Shown here piece after piece: positions 17,910-26,208 of a DNA stretch of 64,000 bases; the first letter of the stretch is position 1; every line of letters starts with the position of its first letter. A program made the translations under genes and the position numbers. The notes beneath the pieces are model-generated. The model was not told where the DNA came from. It worked only from the letters and a program-made list of their open reading frames with translations, and made no database searches. This stretch comes from Leisingera aquaemixtae (GTDB lineage Bacteria > Pseudomonadota > Alphaproteobacteria > Rhodobacterales > Rhodobacteraceae), in assembly GCF_019801145.1 (NCBI RefSeq), contig NZ_JAHVJQ010000015.1, positions 1 through 64,000 of the forward strand, in the 5' to 3' direction.

Positions 17910-18157
17910 CACAGACCGGAATGCGTGCCCTGTTTCTGGAAGAGCTGACGCGGGTTGCTCCGGATATTGACCCCGCTGAGGTGTCGGACACGGATCATCT
18001 GCAGGAGGACCTGGAACTGGATTCGATGGATGTGCTGAATCTGGCCGCGGCTTTGCACCAGCGGCTTGGCATCGATATCCCGGAGGCCGATTACGCGCAG
18101 ATCGCAACGGTGGGCTCAGCCGTGCGCTACCTGTCTGCTGCGGCTAGTGCGGATTGA
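17906..18157 (+). CDS. Acyl carrier protein
   Basis: An 83-residue acidic protein with the phosphopantetheine site LELDSMD (Ser40) and the usual four-helix pattern. It is not the housekeeping AcpP by context: it is the last gene of the acetate-CoA ligase - E1 - E2 operon, overlapping the E2 stop by 4 bases. It may carry an acyl group made by the complex, which is an inference from position only. Confidence 0.88.
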   Translation: MTQTGMRALFLEELTRVAPDIDPAEVSDTDHLQEDLELDSMDVLNLAAALHQRLGIDIPEADYAQIATVGSAVRYLSAAASAD

Positions 18158-18589
18158 GGCTGGGCGTGATATCCCGCTGCGCCCGCTAGCCTGCGAGGCG
18201 GAAGCCGAAGCGCCAACACGGCACAGGACGACCAAGCCTTCTGCGGGGGGCTCGCCGAGCCACGCGAATTTTCTGTTGTGGACCGCGTCGAGTGCACATT
18301 CGGGCCATGCCCTGTCCTTTTCCATCCTGCATTGCGACGAGCGAATACGCCGGTTTTGCCGTGCAGGCCCGCTCGCTTCCCCCGGAAGAACGGAAGTATT
18401 TTGGCGAAAAAGTCGCCTTGAAAGGCAAACCGAACAGCGATGCCATCCCGGCATTCATGTACTACATCGCGCCCGACCGCTTCGCAAAACCCGCGTTGCT
18501 GCATTTTAGTTCGCGAACCGATCCATGCGGTTTCGTGGAGTTGATCATGACGGGCAATGTATTCTTTGACAGAGAACGGCCCCCTGGGG
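18158..18589. other. 432-bp stretch without a supported gene
   Basis: Both strands have open frames here (for example plus from 18292 and minus through the whole stretch), but none has a ribosome site or a recognisable domain. The minus frame is only an extension of the out-of-frame exchanger gene. It may be a decayed repeat or rearrangement scar next to the broken exchanger. Confidence 0.4.
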
Positions 18590-19125
18590 TCAGCCGATAT
18601 GGTAGAGGGCGGCGATGGAGCCGAAGTAGACGGCCAGCACCAGCCAGGAATCGAGGCCTGCGCCGAGTATCCTGGGGTGCGGCGGATCAGCAGGCCGGCC
18701 ACGTAGATCGCGGTGACCAGGATGCCGGCGGCGATGCTGAGCTGGGCGCCGGCGGGCTGCCGGACGAGCAGGAGCACCAGCAGCGCGTGGTTGGGTTTGC
18801 GGGGCCAGGAGGTCAGCGCATAGCGCACTGCGAAAATGCCAGCGACCGCCAGGATTGCGGTTTGCATTGTGATGCCGCCGAACATGTTGCCGAGGACCAG
18901 TTGGGCAGTGTCCACTTGCGCAGCGGTGGCGGTTGTCACGATTTCCGGCAGTTCGGTGACGGTGGCGAGGAACAGCAGGCCGGCAAATTCCCTGGCCAGG
19001 TTGTAGCGCCCTGACAGTTCGTCCCCGGCCATTGCCAGCCGGGTGCCTGCGAACCAGACCACCAATGCGGCAGCGGCAAAGACCGCAGCAAGACCGTAGA
19101 CGGGCAGGGCATCCGGAGCGGGCAT
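18590..19125 (-). pseudogene. Sodium/calcium exchanger, half-length and frameshifted
   Basis: Starting at 19125, the frame encodes an alpha-repeat of the cation/calcium exchanger family: GTRLAMAGDEL, then LATVTELPEIVTTATAAQV and LGNMFGGITMQTAILA. After RRTP (near base 18675) the natural continuation RILGAGLDSWLVLAVYFGSI lies in another frame and ends at a TGA (18590-18592). Restoring one C in the CCCC run (complement of 18674-18677) rejoins the frames. Even so the product would be only about 178 residues, half of the usual two-repeat exchanger. It follows the universal stress gene by 11 bp on the same strand. Confidence 0.7.
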
Positions 19126-19136
19126 CGCGGCACCGT

Positions 19137-19979
19137 TCAGCCGGACTTCAGCACCGGAATCCGGGCCTCGCGCAGCACATGTGCAGAGGCGTTTCCGAAT
19201 ATCAGGCGGTGCAGCCGGGAATGGCCGCAGCCGCCCATGATCAGCAGATCGCATTGCTGGCTGGCTGCCTCCATCAGGAGGCGGGTGCCGGTGCCGTACT
19301 CCCTATCCTGGATCTGGCGGACCTCTGCCGTCACCCCGTGCCGGGACAGCACCCGGGCGATCTCGTGCCCTTCGGTGGAGAATTCCGCGGCCTCGTGCGG
19401 GTGCTCTTCGATGGTGACGATCTCTGCAAATGCGGCGGTTTTCAGGAACGGCAGCCCGTCGTGCAGGGCGCGGGCGGCTTCCCGGGTAGGTTTCCAAGCG
19501 GCGAGGATGCGGGTGCCGATGGGCTTATCGCACCAATCGTCCGGAAGCAGCAGCACCGGACGGCCGCTGTGTACGACGAGATCCTTCTGAAACCCCCTCT
19601 GATCAAACCGCTCCTGTTGCGAGTCAGGAAACAACGCTATGGCCAGATCGGAGCGGATAGCGGATTCCAGCAGTTCATCCGTGGCATCCGGAGAGCGGGC
19701 CGCCTGCGAGCGCCATTCCGCCATGCAGCCGGCCTGGTCTGTCGCTGCTTGAAACTGCATTTCTATTCTATGGTCTTCTTCAGCCACCCTGTTGTTGAAA
19801 TCCCCGAACGTGACGTCGTCGGCGGCGATGGCGATGCCGGAATAGGGAACAAAGGCTTCCCGGGTGTGGAGGCCGGTCAGGTGGGCATTGAACCGCCGGG
19901 CCAAGCCGCAGGCCGCGGGCAGAAGGTGCCCGGCGGTAAATTCCGATGTCAGGCAGGCAAGTATGGTCTTGTAACTCAT
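19137..19979 (-). CDS. Universal stress protein, tandem-domain
   Basis: A 280-residue protein of two UspA-like domains. The first begins MSYKTILACLTSE; the second begins IGTRILAAWKPTREAARALH (about residues 150-169) and ends with DLLIMGGCGHSRLHRLIFGN and VLREARIPVL. The C-terminal G-x2-G-x9-G pattern is only partly kept, so ATP binding is uncertain. Such proteins support survival in stasis and anoxia. Two FNR-type boxes lie in the divergent gap to the CBS gene. Confidence 0.92.
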   Translation of the reverse strand: MSYKTILACLTSEFTAGHLLPAACGLARRFNAHLTGLHTREAFVPYSGIAIAADDVTFGDFNNRVAEEDHRIEMQFQAATDQAGCMAEWRSQAARSPDATDELLESAIRSDLAIALFPDSQQERFDQRGFQKDLVVHSGRPVLLLPDDWCDKPIGTRILAAWKPTREAARALHDGLPFLKTAAFAEIVTIEEHPHEAAEFSTEGHEIARVLSRHGVTAEVRQIQDREYGTGTRLLMEAASQQCDLLIMGGCGHSRLHRLIFGNASAHVLREARIPVLKSG

Positions 19980-20072
19980 GGCTCACATATCCTCCCCCGC
20001 TTCGGGCCTCCGGCGCGGTATGCGCATACCTTAGCCGCTTATGACATATAGCAGTTTCAAGAGAGGGTACGG

Positions 20073-20086
20073 TTGACACCGGTCAA
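20073..20086 (-). promoter_or_regulatory. FNR-type box (universal stress gene)
   Basis: TTGAC-ACCG-GTCAA, a perfect palindromic pair of arms, 93 bp before the stress-protein start at 19979. Confidence 0.7.
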
Positions 20087-20112
20087 GGGCAGATGCGCGG
20101 CCGCCGGGTGTG

Positions 20113-20126
20113 TTAACGCCGGTTAA
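20113..20126 (+). promoter_or_regulatory. FNR-type box variant (CBS gene)
   Basis: TTAAC-GCCG-GTTAA, symmetric arms followed by TGC as in other boxes here, 142 bp before the CBS gene start. Confidence 0.5.
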
Positions 20127-20268
20127 TGCAGCGGCGGCTGCGCTGATCAAGGCTGGAAATGGAGCGGCTCACGCTGGTTCGAGGACAGCTGAGCGGTTCC
20201 TTTGGCGCAAGCAGCCCGCTGGCGGCTTTCGAGTGGCTCGCCAGGGGCGGTCCAGAGAGGATATGACC

Positions 20269-20685
20269 ATGCTTGTACAAGAGATCATGACCGTTCCTGC
20301 AAGCTACACCAGCCCGCAGGACAGTGCCGCCAGCGCGGCCGAGCAGATGCAAAGCCGTGGCATCGGCGTGCTGCCGGTTGTCGAGGAAGAGCGGATTGTG
20401 GGCATTCTGACCGACCGGGATCTGGTGCTGGCGCTGGCCGGGCAGGAGCGCGGGCTGGAGGGGCTGTCCATTGCCGCCGTCATGAGCCCGGGCGCGGTCT
20501 GCTGCCGGGCAGAGGACACGGTCGAGGCTGCGGCGGCCCTGATGGGGGATCATCAGGTGCGCCGCTTGCCGGTGCTGGATGACGAAGGGCATCTGGCAGG
20601 GCTGCTGTCAGTTACCGACATTGCGGTGAATGCGTCGGAGCAGCTGGCAGGGGAGGCGCTGGGAGAGATTTGCGAGTACCGCTAG
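20269..20685 (+). CDS. CBS-domain pair protein
   Basis: A 138-residue stand-alone pair of CBS domains, which usually bind adenosine nucleotides and sense energy charge. Repeats are visible as GIGVLPVVEEERIVGILTDRDLV and QVRRLPVLDDEGHLAGLLSVTDI. The ATG at 20269 is favoured because AGAGAGG lies 8 bases before it; the ATG at 20263 is too close. Its stop lies inside an inverted repeat that also contains the stop of the convergent regulator gene. Confidence 0.9.
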   Translation: MLVQEIMTVPASYTSPQDSAASAAEQMQSRGIGVLPVVEEERIVGILTDRDLVLALAGQERGLEGLSIAAVMSPGAVCCRAEDTVEAAAALMGDHQVRRLPVLDDEGHLAGLLSVTDIAVNASEQLAGEALGEICEYR

Positions 20686-20699
20686 GGGCGTGACCCTAG
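20682..20699. terminator. Inverted repeat spanning both convergent stop codons
   Basis: CTAGGG-GCGTGA-CCCTAG is a 6-bp-arm hairpin that includes the TAG stops of the CBS gene and of the convergent regulator. There is no T run, so it is a weak bidirectional terminator candidate. Confidence 0.35.
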
Positions 20700-21448
20700 T
20701 CCGGCACTGGTGTGATCTCGGCGGCCAGGCGGTCCGGCTCGACGCCTGCCACTTTAGCCAGGGTGGTGAGGTCGTTGATCCGGACGTCCATGTGGTCGGC
20801 GGTTTCCACAAGGCCGTTTCTGACAAAGCGGCGCAGGGTGCGGCAGACATGCACCGCGGTGAGGCCGGTGAAGTCGCCGATGCGCTGCTGGGTCAGGGGC
20901 AGGTGAAAGGCGCCATTCTCCGAAAGGCCCAACGGTTTCAGCCGCAAGGACAGTTCGATCAAGGCATAGGCGATGCGGCTTTCGGCGCTGCCGCGGCCCA
21001 GCCGCAACATGCGTTCGGACAGCCTGCTGCGTTCGGCGGCCTGCACCAGCTCATTGGCCCGCGCCAGCCGCGGAGAGGCGGCCAGCATCTTGTGCCAGAC
21101 GGGCAGGGGAATGGCGCAGACCTTTGCATCCGTCACCGCCTCGATGTTCAGCCCGGCTGTTTTGCCGTCAGCGGAGGTCGGATCGGCGATATCCCCCGGC
21201 AGCAAGAGGTCGATCAGCTGCACCTCGCCGCTGAGGGAGGATTTGGAGGTGGCAAGCCAGCCGTCGGCGACGATGATGATCTTGCCGCTGTCGGCGCCGT
21301 CATGCAGCAGGGTTCTGTTGGCCGGGACGCTTTGGAGGCTGTTGCGGAAATTCAGCAGCGCAATGTCGCTGCCGTCAAAATCCATTGCGCCGATGCGCAG
21401 GCTGGAAGGGCAGGCAGATTGGCTTGGGATCGGGGTTTGCCGTGTCAT
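20696..21448 (-). CDS. Crp/Fnr-family transcriptional regulator without Fe-S cysteines
   Basis: A 250-residue regulator with a cyclic-nucleotide-type beta-roll (VPANRTLLHDGADSGKIIIV, about residues 40-60), a dimer helix and a C-terminal winged helix (LPLTQQRIGDFTGL). The recognition helix reads VHVCRTLRRF with Cys201 and Arg202. Histidine stands where FNR has glutamate, so its DNA target may differ from TTGAT. No N-terminal cysteine cluster is present, so it is not an Fe-S FNR. The start at 21448 follows AGGGAA. It may govern part of this island. Confidence 0.9.
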   Translation of the reverse strand: MTRQTPIPSQSACPSSLRIGAMDFDGSDIALLNFRNSLQSVPANRTLLHDGADSGKIIIVADGWLATSKSSLSGEVQLIDLLLPGDIADPTSADGKTAGLNIEAVTDAKVCAIPLPVWHKMLAASPRLARANELVQAAERSRLSERMLRLGRGSAESRIAYALIELSLRLKPLGLSENGAFHLPLTQQRIGDFTGLTAVHVCRTLRRFVRNGLVETADHMDVRINDLTTLAKVAGVEPDRLAAEITPVPD

Positions 21449-21683
21449 CAGAACGTTCCCTGTCAGAAATGACCGCGCGGGCGCAGGGCCAGGTCCCGTA
21501 CTTTCCACCTATCCGCATTGGAGAAATTTGGTTTCGCGCTGCAATCATCACGATACCGGGGCAGTGCGATTCTGTCGACCTGCCAGGGCTGGCCGGCGCA
21601 ATGCCGCCTTTCCTGCGGCGCCCTGCCGGATGCGGAACCGGCCAAGGCGGGGGGGACACGGCGCGCAAGCCTGTGGCGGAGTT

Positions 21684-22508
21684 TTATTGCTGTCCGGCGA
21701 GCGGGCGCATTTCCAGGCGGAAATCTTGTGTTGCCTGGAACACCACACCGTTGGGCACTTCCTCCCAGTCCTCGTCGAAGGTGACGGGCTCCGAGGCCAC
21801 CTCCACCGCCATGTAGGGGGTATCGTGCTTATGCTTCACATGCGTTTCGCCGCAAATCGTGCAGGTATGCAGGCTGCTGCGGCTGAGGTGGAAAAGCGTG
21901 CGGTTGAACCTGGAACCCACCAGGTTCTGCCCGTCGGTCAGCACAATGTTCAAACCAGCCGGGCGGGCGGGATCAATTTCCGCGCACCAGGATATGATCT
22001 GGCTGAGCCCGAGGCGCACGGTTTCCAGCAGCCCTTTTTCCGGGTGCTGCAGAAACAGGCTCAGCAGGTAGCGGAAGACATGCTCGCTGTCAGTCTGGCC
22101 CTGGATTTCTGACCGGTGCAGCGGGTCCATTTGGTCCAACAGGCGGAAGCGGAGCTGCTCGAAGTTGGGCAGCGTTCCGTTATGGGCAAAGATCCAGCGC
22201 CCGTGATGGAAGGGATGGGTGTTTTTGACACTGGTGGTTCCAACTGTTGCCTTGCGGACGTGGGCAACAGCAGTTCGGGCATAGACCCGTGCGGCAGCCT
22301 TGGCGAAATGTTCGCCGTGGTAGGCTGCCCAAACCTGTTTTTCGATGACCGGAACGCCATCGGGATAATCTGCAACCCCCCAGCCGTGGCCGTGCATCAT
22401 GCCTTCCATGTCGCCCTGGCTTTGCGCCATGAGCGCATTCTGGGCCTTGACCAGGCCGCATTCGACCCGGGTCGGCTCATTTGCATGCATTGCGTACAAG
22501 CGGCACAT
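21684..22508 (-). CDS. Class II glutamine amidotransferase (YafJ type)
   Basis: A 274-residue Ntn-type glutaminase domain protein. Cys2 becomes the nucleophile after Met removal (MCRLYAM). GHGWGVADY near residue 41 and the HVRKATVG, NTHPF and FAHNGTL motifs (about residues 85-115) are standard for the family. A CTICGETH motif near residue 222 may bind zinc. The start at 22508 is fixed by the need for Cys2 and by AGGAGC upstream. It diverges from an ATP-grasp ligase gene, hinting that it supplies ammonia or processes a gamma-glutamyl product. Confidence 0.9.
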   Translation of the reverse strand: MCRLYAMHANEPTRVECGLVKAQNALMAQSQGDMEGMMHGHGWGVADYPDGVPVIEKQVWAAYHGEHFAKAAARVYARTAVAHVRKATVGTTSVKNTHPFHHGRWIFAHNGTLPNFEQLRFRLLDQMDPLHRSEIQGQTDSEHVFRYLLSLFLQHPEKGLLETVRLGLSQIISWCAEIDPARPAGLNIVLTDGQNLVGSRFNRTLFHLSRSSLHTCTICGETHVKHKHDTPYMAVEVASEPVTFDEDWEEVPNGVVFQATQDFRLEMRPLAGQQ

Positions 22509-22590
22509 TTTTCTGCTCCTGTCAGAGCGGTCCAGCAAGCAACTGTGATACTATGGACTGCATTTGCAGCCGTAAAGAAGGGGACCGGCT

Positions 22591-24015
22591 TTGTATTCGT
22601 CGCGGGCTGGGAGCGGACGGGAGGCAGGCATCGACGCGATCGCCAGGCGGCTGGTAAGGGATGAGCCTGCGCTGATCACGTCGCGGGATCTGTGGCCGGG
22701 TGTCCGGCAGGGCCGGGGCCTGGGTGCATCCGTGTTCATTGGGGATCAGGTCGGCATTGCGCTGTTCACGCCTGCGATGGTCGGGTTTCACGATCACCGG
22801 ATGGCCTTGCTGGCTGAACCCGGCGATGCAGTTGTGGTCCGCCAGCGCTGCCCGGAGTTTGAAACCTACCTGTCGGAACACCTTGGCATGAGGCGGGTCC
22901 GCTTCCTGGAGGCGCATGGTGCGGATCTGGCCCCGGTGGCCAAACAGTGCCTTTCAGACCCGGGCCTGTTCAAGCATCTGCTGGAGGCGCTTGAGGCCGC
23001 GGGTTCGCTGACCCTTTATGCCTATCTGGTGACCGGGCATCTGTGGCATCTTGCGCAGGCCCTGGCAGCCGCCGCGCAGCTGCCGGTTCATGTTGCAGGC
23101 CCGTCCCCCCGCATCTCGCGCAGGGTGAATGACAAGCTGTGGTTCTGGGACGTGGCACGGGAGATAGCCGGGCCGGACTCCGTGCCGCCCTCGGCCTTTG
23201 CATTCGGCCCCGCTGCGGCGGCGGGCCGGATTGCCCGCCTTGCCAGGACTGCCGCGCAAGTGGTGGTCAAAGTGCCGGACAGTGCCGGCGCTGCCGGAAA
23301 CATCCGGTTCAGTGCTGCGCAGCTTGAAGGTCTTGGCATTGCCGAAGTCCGCGGCCAGCTGGAACAGCGTTTGCGGGCAACGGGATGGGACGGCAGATAC
23401 CCTGTTCTTGTGGGGGTTTGGGAAAGCGGGGTGGAGAAAAGCCCGTCAGTGCAAATGTGGATTCCCCATACCGGTGAAGGCCAGCCGGAGGTTCTTGGTG
23501 TTTTCGAACAGCTGGTGCATGGAAATGAGGGCAAATTCGCCGGGGCGAGATTTGCCAGCTTGGGCAGCGAAACTGAGCAAGCGCTGAAAAACGACGCCAT
23601 ACGCCTTGGCGCCATGTTCCAAAGGGCAGGCTATTTCGGGCCCTGTTCGCTGGACGCAGTCCTGAGAAAATCCCATTCAGGCGCTGATCAGATCCACTGG
23701 ATCGAATGCAACGGGCGCTGGAGCGGTGTTTCAATTCCGCTTGCCGCAGCCGGCAGGCTGCTGGGCCGGCGCCCGGAAGGGATCGTTGTTGTGCAGGAGA
23801 ATCTCGAGGCTGAGGCATCCCTGGACATTGCGCAGCAGTGCAAAGCCGTTGGTGATCTCCTGTTCCGGTGCGGGCAGTCACGCGAAGGCGTAATTCTGAT
23901 TTCACCACCGCACCCCGGCCGGGCCTCGCTCAATGCAATGGCGGTTGCAGGCAGCCAGGCGCGGGCGGAGAAACTCATGGAAGAAGTCTTTGACCGGATC
24001 CGGGCGGGACGCTGA
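22591..24015 (+). CDS. ATP-grasp family ligase-like protein (PGM1-related)
   Basis: A 474-residue protein. The N-terminal 170 residues look like a pre-ATP-grasp domain. An ATP-grasp fold begins with RISRRVNDKLWFWDVAREIAG (about residues 173-193) and VVVKVPDSAGAAGNIRF, with the metal-binding end GYFGPCSLDAVLR and IHWIECNGRWSG. This resembles peptide ligases related to PGM1 of pheganomycin biosynthesis. A TTG start at 22591 is supported by GAAGGGG nine bases upstream. It should form an amide or peptide bond, but substrates are unknown. Confidence 0.75.
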   Translation: MYSSRAGSGREAGIDAIARRLVRDEPALITSRDLWPGVRQGRGLGASVFIGDQVGIALFTPAMVGFHDHRMALLAEPGDAVVVRQRCPEFETYLSEHLGMRRVRFLEAHGADLAPVAKQCLSDPGLFKHLLEALEAAGSLTLYAYLVTGHLWHLAQALAAAAQLPVHVAGPSPRISRRVNDKLWFWDVAREIAGPDSVPPSAFAFGPAAAAGRIARLARTAAQVVVKVPDSAGAAGNIRFSAAQLEGLGIAEVRGQLEQRLRATGWDGRYPVLVGVWESGVEKSPSVQMWIPHTGEGQPEVLGVFEQLVHGNEGKFAGARFASLGSETEQALKNDAIRLGAMFQRAGYFGPCSLDAVLRKSHSGADQIHWIECNGRWSGVSIPLAAAGRLLGRRPEGIVVVQENLEAEASLDIAQQCKAVGDLLFRCGQSREGVILISPPHPGRASLNAMAVAGSQARAEKLMEEVFDRIRAGR

Positions 24016-24087
24016 GAATGCCTGCCATCCGTGATGCAGTTGGGATTGTAGGTGCCGGGAGGGCAAGTTCAGCCATGTTCGGCGCCA

Positions 24088-24101
24088 TTGACGCCCATTA
24101 A
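24088..24101 (+). promoter_or_regulatory. FNR-type box (DUF2267 gene)
   Basis: TTGAC-GCCC-ATTAA followed by TGC, 59 bp before the start codon. Confidence 0.6.
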
Positions 24102-24160
24102 TGCGGGGCGGCTGGGCTTGTAGGATCCTGAACGGGTAAACCCAATCCGGAGGGAAAACT

Positions 24161-24586
24161 ATGGCAACCACAGGTATCAAGACCCTCGATCATTCCCCGC
24201 AGGTTTTCGCCGAATGGCTGAACCAGCTTTGCGACGATCTAGGCTGGCCAGATAAGTCCAGGGCCTATCTCTTGCTGCACGAAACGCTGCACACTGTACG
24301 CGATTTTCTGTCCGTTGACGAAGCCGCCGATCTGGCAGCGCAGCTTCCGGTTCTGGTGCGGGGGGTCTTCTATGATGGCTGGGACCCGTCCAAGACGCCG
24401 GTGAAACCCCGCAGCAAGAAAGATATGCTGGCCAGAATTGAGGCGCGGTTCGACAAGGAGCCGCTGGAAGACACGGAGCGCGCAGTGTCCGCGGTGTTCG
24501 ATCTGCTGCGGCGGCATGTGTCGAAGGGAGAGTTCGACCAGGTCAGGAAAGCGATGCGCAAACCCATACAGGAACTTTGGGATTAG
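24161..24586 (+). CDS. DUF2267 protein
   Basis: A 141-residue helical protein of the DUF2267 family. It shows the usual opening (FAEWLNQLCDDLGWPDKSRAYLLLHETLHTVRDFL), the middle LAAQLPVLVRGVFYDGWDPSKTP, and a second half-repeat (DTERAVSAVFDLLRRHVSKGEFDQV). The family has no settled biochemical role but is frequent in stress clusters with BON, CBS and Usp proteins, as here. The ATG follows CGGAGGG. An FNR-type box lies at the usual distance. Confidence 0.92.
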   Translation: MATTGIKTLDHSPQVFAEWLNQLCDDLGWPDKSRAYLLLHETLHTVRDFLSVDEAADLAAQLPVLVRGVFYDGWDPSKTPVKPRSKKDMLARIEARFDKEPLEDTERAVSAVFDLLRRHVSKGEFDQVRKAMRKPIQELWD

Positions 24587-24621
24587 GGGCGGGCCAGTCG
24601 CCGTTGCGGAATTCGGAAGGA

Positions 24622-24640
24622 GCTGCCTTACCAAGGCAGC
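24622..24640. terminator. Inverted repeat between convergent genes
   Basis: GCTGCCTT-ACC-AAGGCAGC has 8-bp perfect arms, between the DUF2267 stop and the end of the convergent small gene. Without a T run it is only a possible bidirectional terminator. Confidence 0.5.
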
Positions 24641-24687
24641 CAGCGCAGCGCGTGGCGCAATCTTTCGGCAAGCCGGGTCAGGCCTAC

Positions 24688-24942
24688 TCACCAGGGCGGT
24701 GTGGCCGGCGGATCCCTTGGGCGCCAGGCTTCGAGCAGGCTGCCGCCTTGGAACACCGGCTGCCGGCCCCGGCGCCCTGCTTGACGCAGCTGCGCGATCA
24801 GGGAAGGCGCGACACCGAAGTACCTGGCGATCTCGCCATCATCCATGCCCAGATCTGCAAACACCGTGACCGCGGCAACAGGCCAGGGACCTAACCGGCC
24901 GCTGCCCTGGGCCTTGTTCTGGGCGTCCGCGTAAAGACCCAT
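24688..24942 (-). CDS. Small hypothetical protein with possible helix-turn-helix
   Basis: An 84-residue protein. The ATG at 24942 is preceded by AAGGAA. The centre (LGMDDGEIARYFGVAPSLIAQLR, about residues 32-54) reads like a helix-turn-helix of the type that recognises DNA, though it might be structural only. The C-terminus is Pro/Arg rich. It lies just after the universal stress gene on the same strand and ends before the inverted repeat at 24622. The family is not recognised. Confidence 0.6.
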   Translation of the reverse strand: MGLYADAQNKAQGSGRLGPWPVAAVTVFADLGMDDGEIARYFGVAPSLIAQLRQAGRRGRQPVFQGGSLLEAWRPRDPPATPPW

Positions 24943-24986
24943 AGCGCGTTCCTTGGACTCCAAACCAAATGTCTGCTGGTTTCCGG

Positions 24987-25514
24987 CTATTGCGTGACAA
25001 CCACTGTGCAATTCGCGTGGTGCAGCACCTTCTGGGAGACACTGCCCAGCAGGATCTCGCGGGTCAGACCCAGCCCGCGCCTGCCAATCACGATCATCCC
25101 GGCATTCTCGGTTTCAGCGGTTTTCAGAATGGCTTCGGCGTAATCGCCGGCGCAAATATGCGTCTCCACGTCGCGTGCACCGGCTTCCTTGGCACGGTGC
25201 GCTGCCCAATCGAGGATTTTTTCGCCGATCGCCAGTGTTGCCTTGGCCCTGTCAGCCTCTTCTGCAGCGCCGGCGAAGAGGCCGAGAAAATTTGCGGGCT
25301 GGCCGCGCGGTGTGAGGTTCTGGGCCTTGGCGGCCTGTTCAATGAGATGCTCGGAATCGGCCAGCTGCATCATTTCCGCCGGCGGCCGCCCGTGCAGAAA
25401 GACGTGAACGATGCTGAGCCCGCGTCCAAGCTTGCTTGACAGTTCCGCGGCGCAATCGAGCGCGCGGTTGCCTGCTTCCGATCCATCTGTGGCAACGAGA
25501 ATTCTTCCGGTCAT
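24987..25514 (-). CDS. Universal stress protein, single-domain
   Basis: A 175-residue UspA-type protein with the ATP-binding signature intact: ILVATDGSEAGNRAL at residues 4-18 and IGRRGLGLTREILLGSVSQ near residue 150, fitting G-x2-G-x9-G-S. It differs from the two tandem-domain Usp proteins in the window, which lack a full signature. The downstream small gene is in the same direction. A degenerate FNR-type box lies 62 bp upstream. Confidence 0.93.
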   Translation of the reverse strand: MTGRILVATDGSEAGNRALDCAAELSSKLGRGLSIVHVFLHGRPPAEMMQLADSEHLIEQAAKAQNLTPRGQPANFLGLFAGAAEEADRAKATLAIGEKILDWAAHRAKEAGARDVETHICAGDYAEAILKTAETENAGMIVIGRRGLGLTREILLGSVSQKVLHHANCTVVVTQ

Positions 25515-25576
25515 GGCCAGCCTCCTATCATCCCAGCGATTCCCGGAAAGCCTAGCCAAGAGCGAACCTGGCTGCA

Positions 25577-25590
25577 TTGCTTGGCATCAA
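25577..25590 (-). promoter_or_regulatory. Degenerate FNR-type box (universal stress gene)
   Basis: TTGCT-TGGC-ATCAA keeps both TTG and CAA arms and lies 62 bp before the start at 25514, matching the spacing of better boxes. Confidence 0.45.
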
Positions 25591-25764
25591 CAGCAGCTGC
25601 CCGACCCGAAACTCAGAGGGTTCTTGCGCCGGGTCAATGCGCGGCACGTTCCGGTCAGGCAGGGTGGGCTTATTCTGTGGAGCTGGCAGCAGGGCCTGGC
25701 TGCGGAGGCCAGCTTTCGCACCTCGTTCATCACAGCAAGAAAACGGTGATTGGAGGCGTTGCAG

Positions 25765-26205
25765 ATGACCGGAATAGAAACAACCTTCACACCCTGGATG
25801 TCCCTTGCCGGAGGCGTGCTGATCGGTGTCGCTTCGGTGCTGCTGATGGCCGTGCAGGGCCGCATTCTGGGGGCCACCGGAATTCTTTCGGGACTCTTGC
25901 CGCCATCCGGGGCCGCCGACGCGGGCTGGCGGGTTGCGCTGTTGCTGGGCATGGTCACAGGGCCGGCGGCGGTCATGGGGGTTACTGGTGCGATGCCGGT
26001 GGTCCAGGTGCCCGTGCCGGCGGCGATGCTGGCAGTTGGAGGGTTTATTGTCGGCATCGGCGTCACCTTTGGATCGGGGTGCACGTCCGGCCATGGCGTT
26101 TGCGGTATGGCGCGGATGTCACCGCGGTCGGCCGTGGCCACGCTGACCTTCATGGCGGTCACCGCCCTGACCGTATTTGTGCTGCGCCACGTTGTCGGAG
26201 GATAG
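25765..26205 (+). CDS. YeeE/YedE-type sulfur transporter subunit (PmpA-like)
   Basis: A 146-residue membrane protein, four predicted helices, with the family motif GSGCTSGHGVCGMAR (about residues 103-117). The cysteines are thought to relay sulfur compounds across the membrane. The ATG at 25765 follows GGAGG by 9 bases. It pairs with the next gene (4-bp gap), each supplying half of a full-length YeeE/YedE channel, followed by a persulfide dioxygenase gene as in other sulfide-detoxification clusters. Confidence 0.88.
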   Translation: MTGIETTFTPWMSLAGGVLIGVASVLLMAVQGRILGATGILSGLLPPSGAADAGWRVALLLGMVTGPAAVMGVTGAMPVVQVPVPAAMLAVGGFIVGIGVTFGSGCTSGHGVCGMARMSPRSAVATLTFMAVTALTVFVLRHVVGG

Positions 26206-26208
26206 GCG

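Noticed and set aside
18127-19254. Single 375-residue exchanger-like protein on the minus strand
   Set aside because: Only its middle 150 residues are exchanger-like; the part after the CCCC run is out of frame and the first 43 residues overlap the stress gene.
20696-21448. Oxygen-sensing FNR
   Set aside because: No N-terminal cysteine cluster; it is a Crp-type protein, so the cysteine-bearing regulator at 41649 is the better oxygen sensor candidate.
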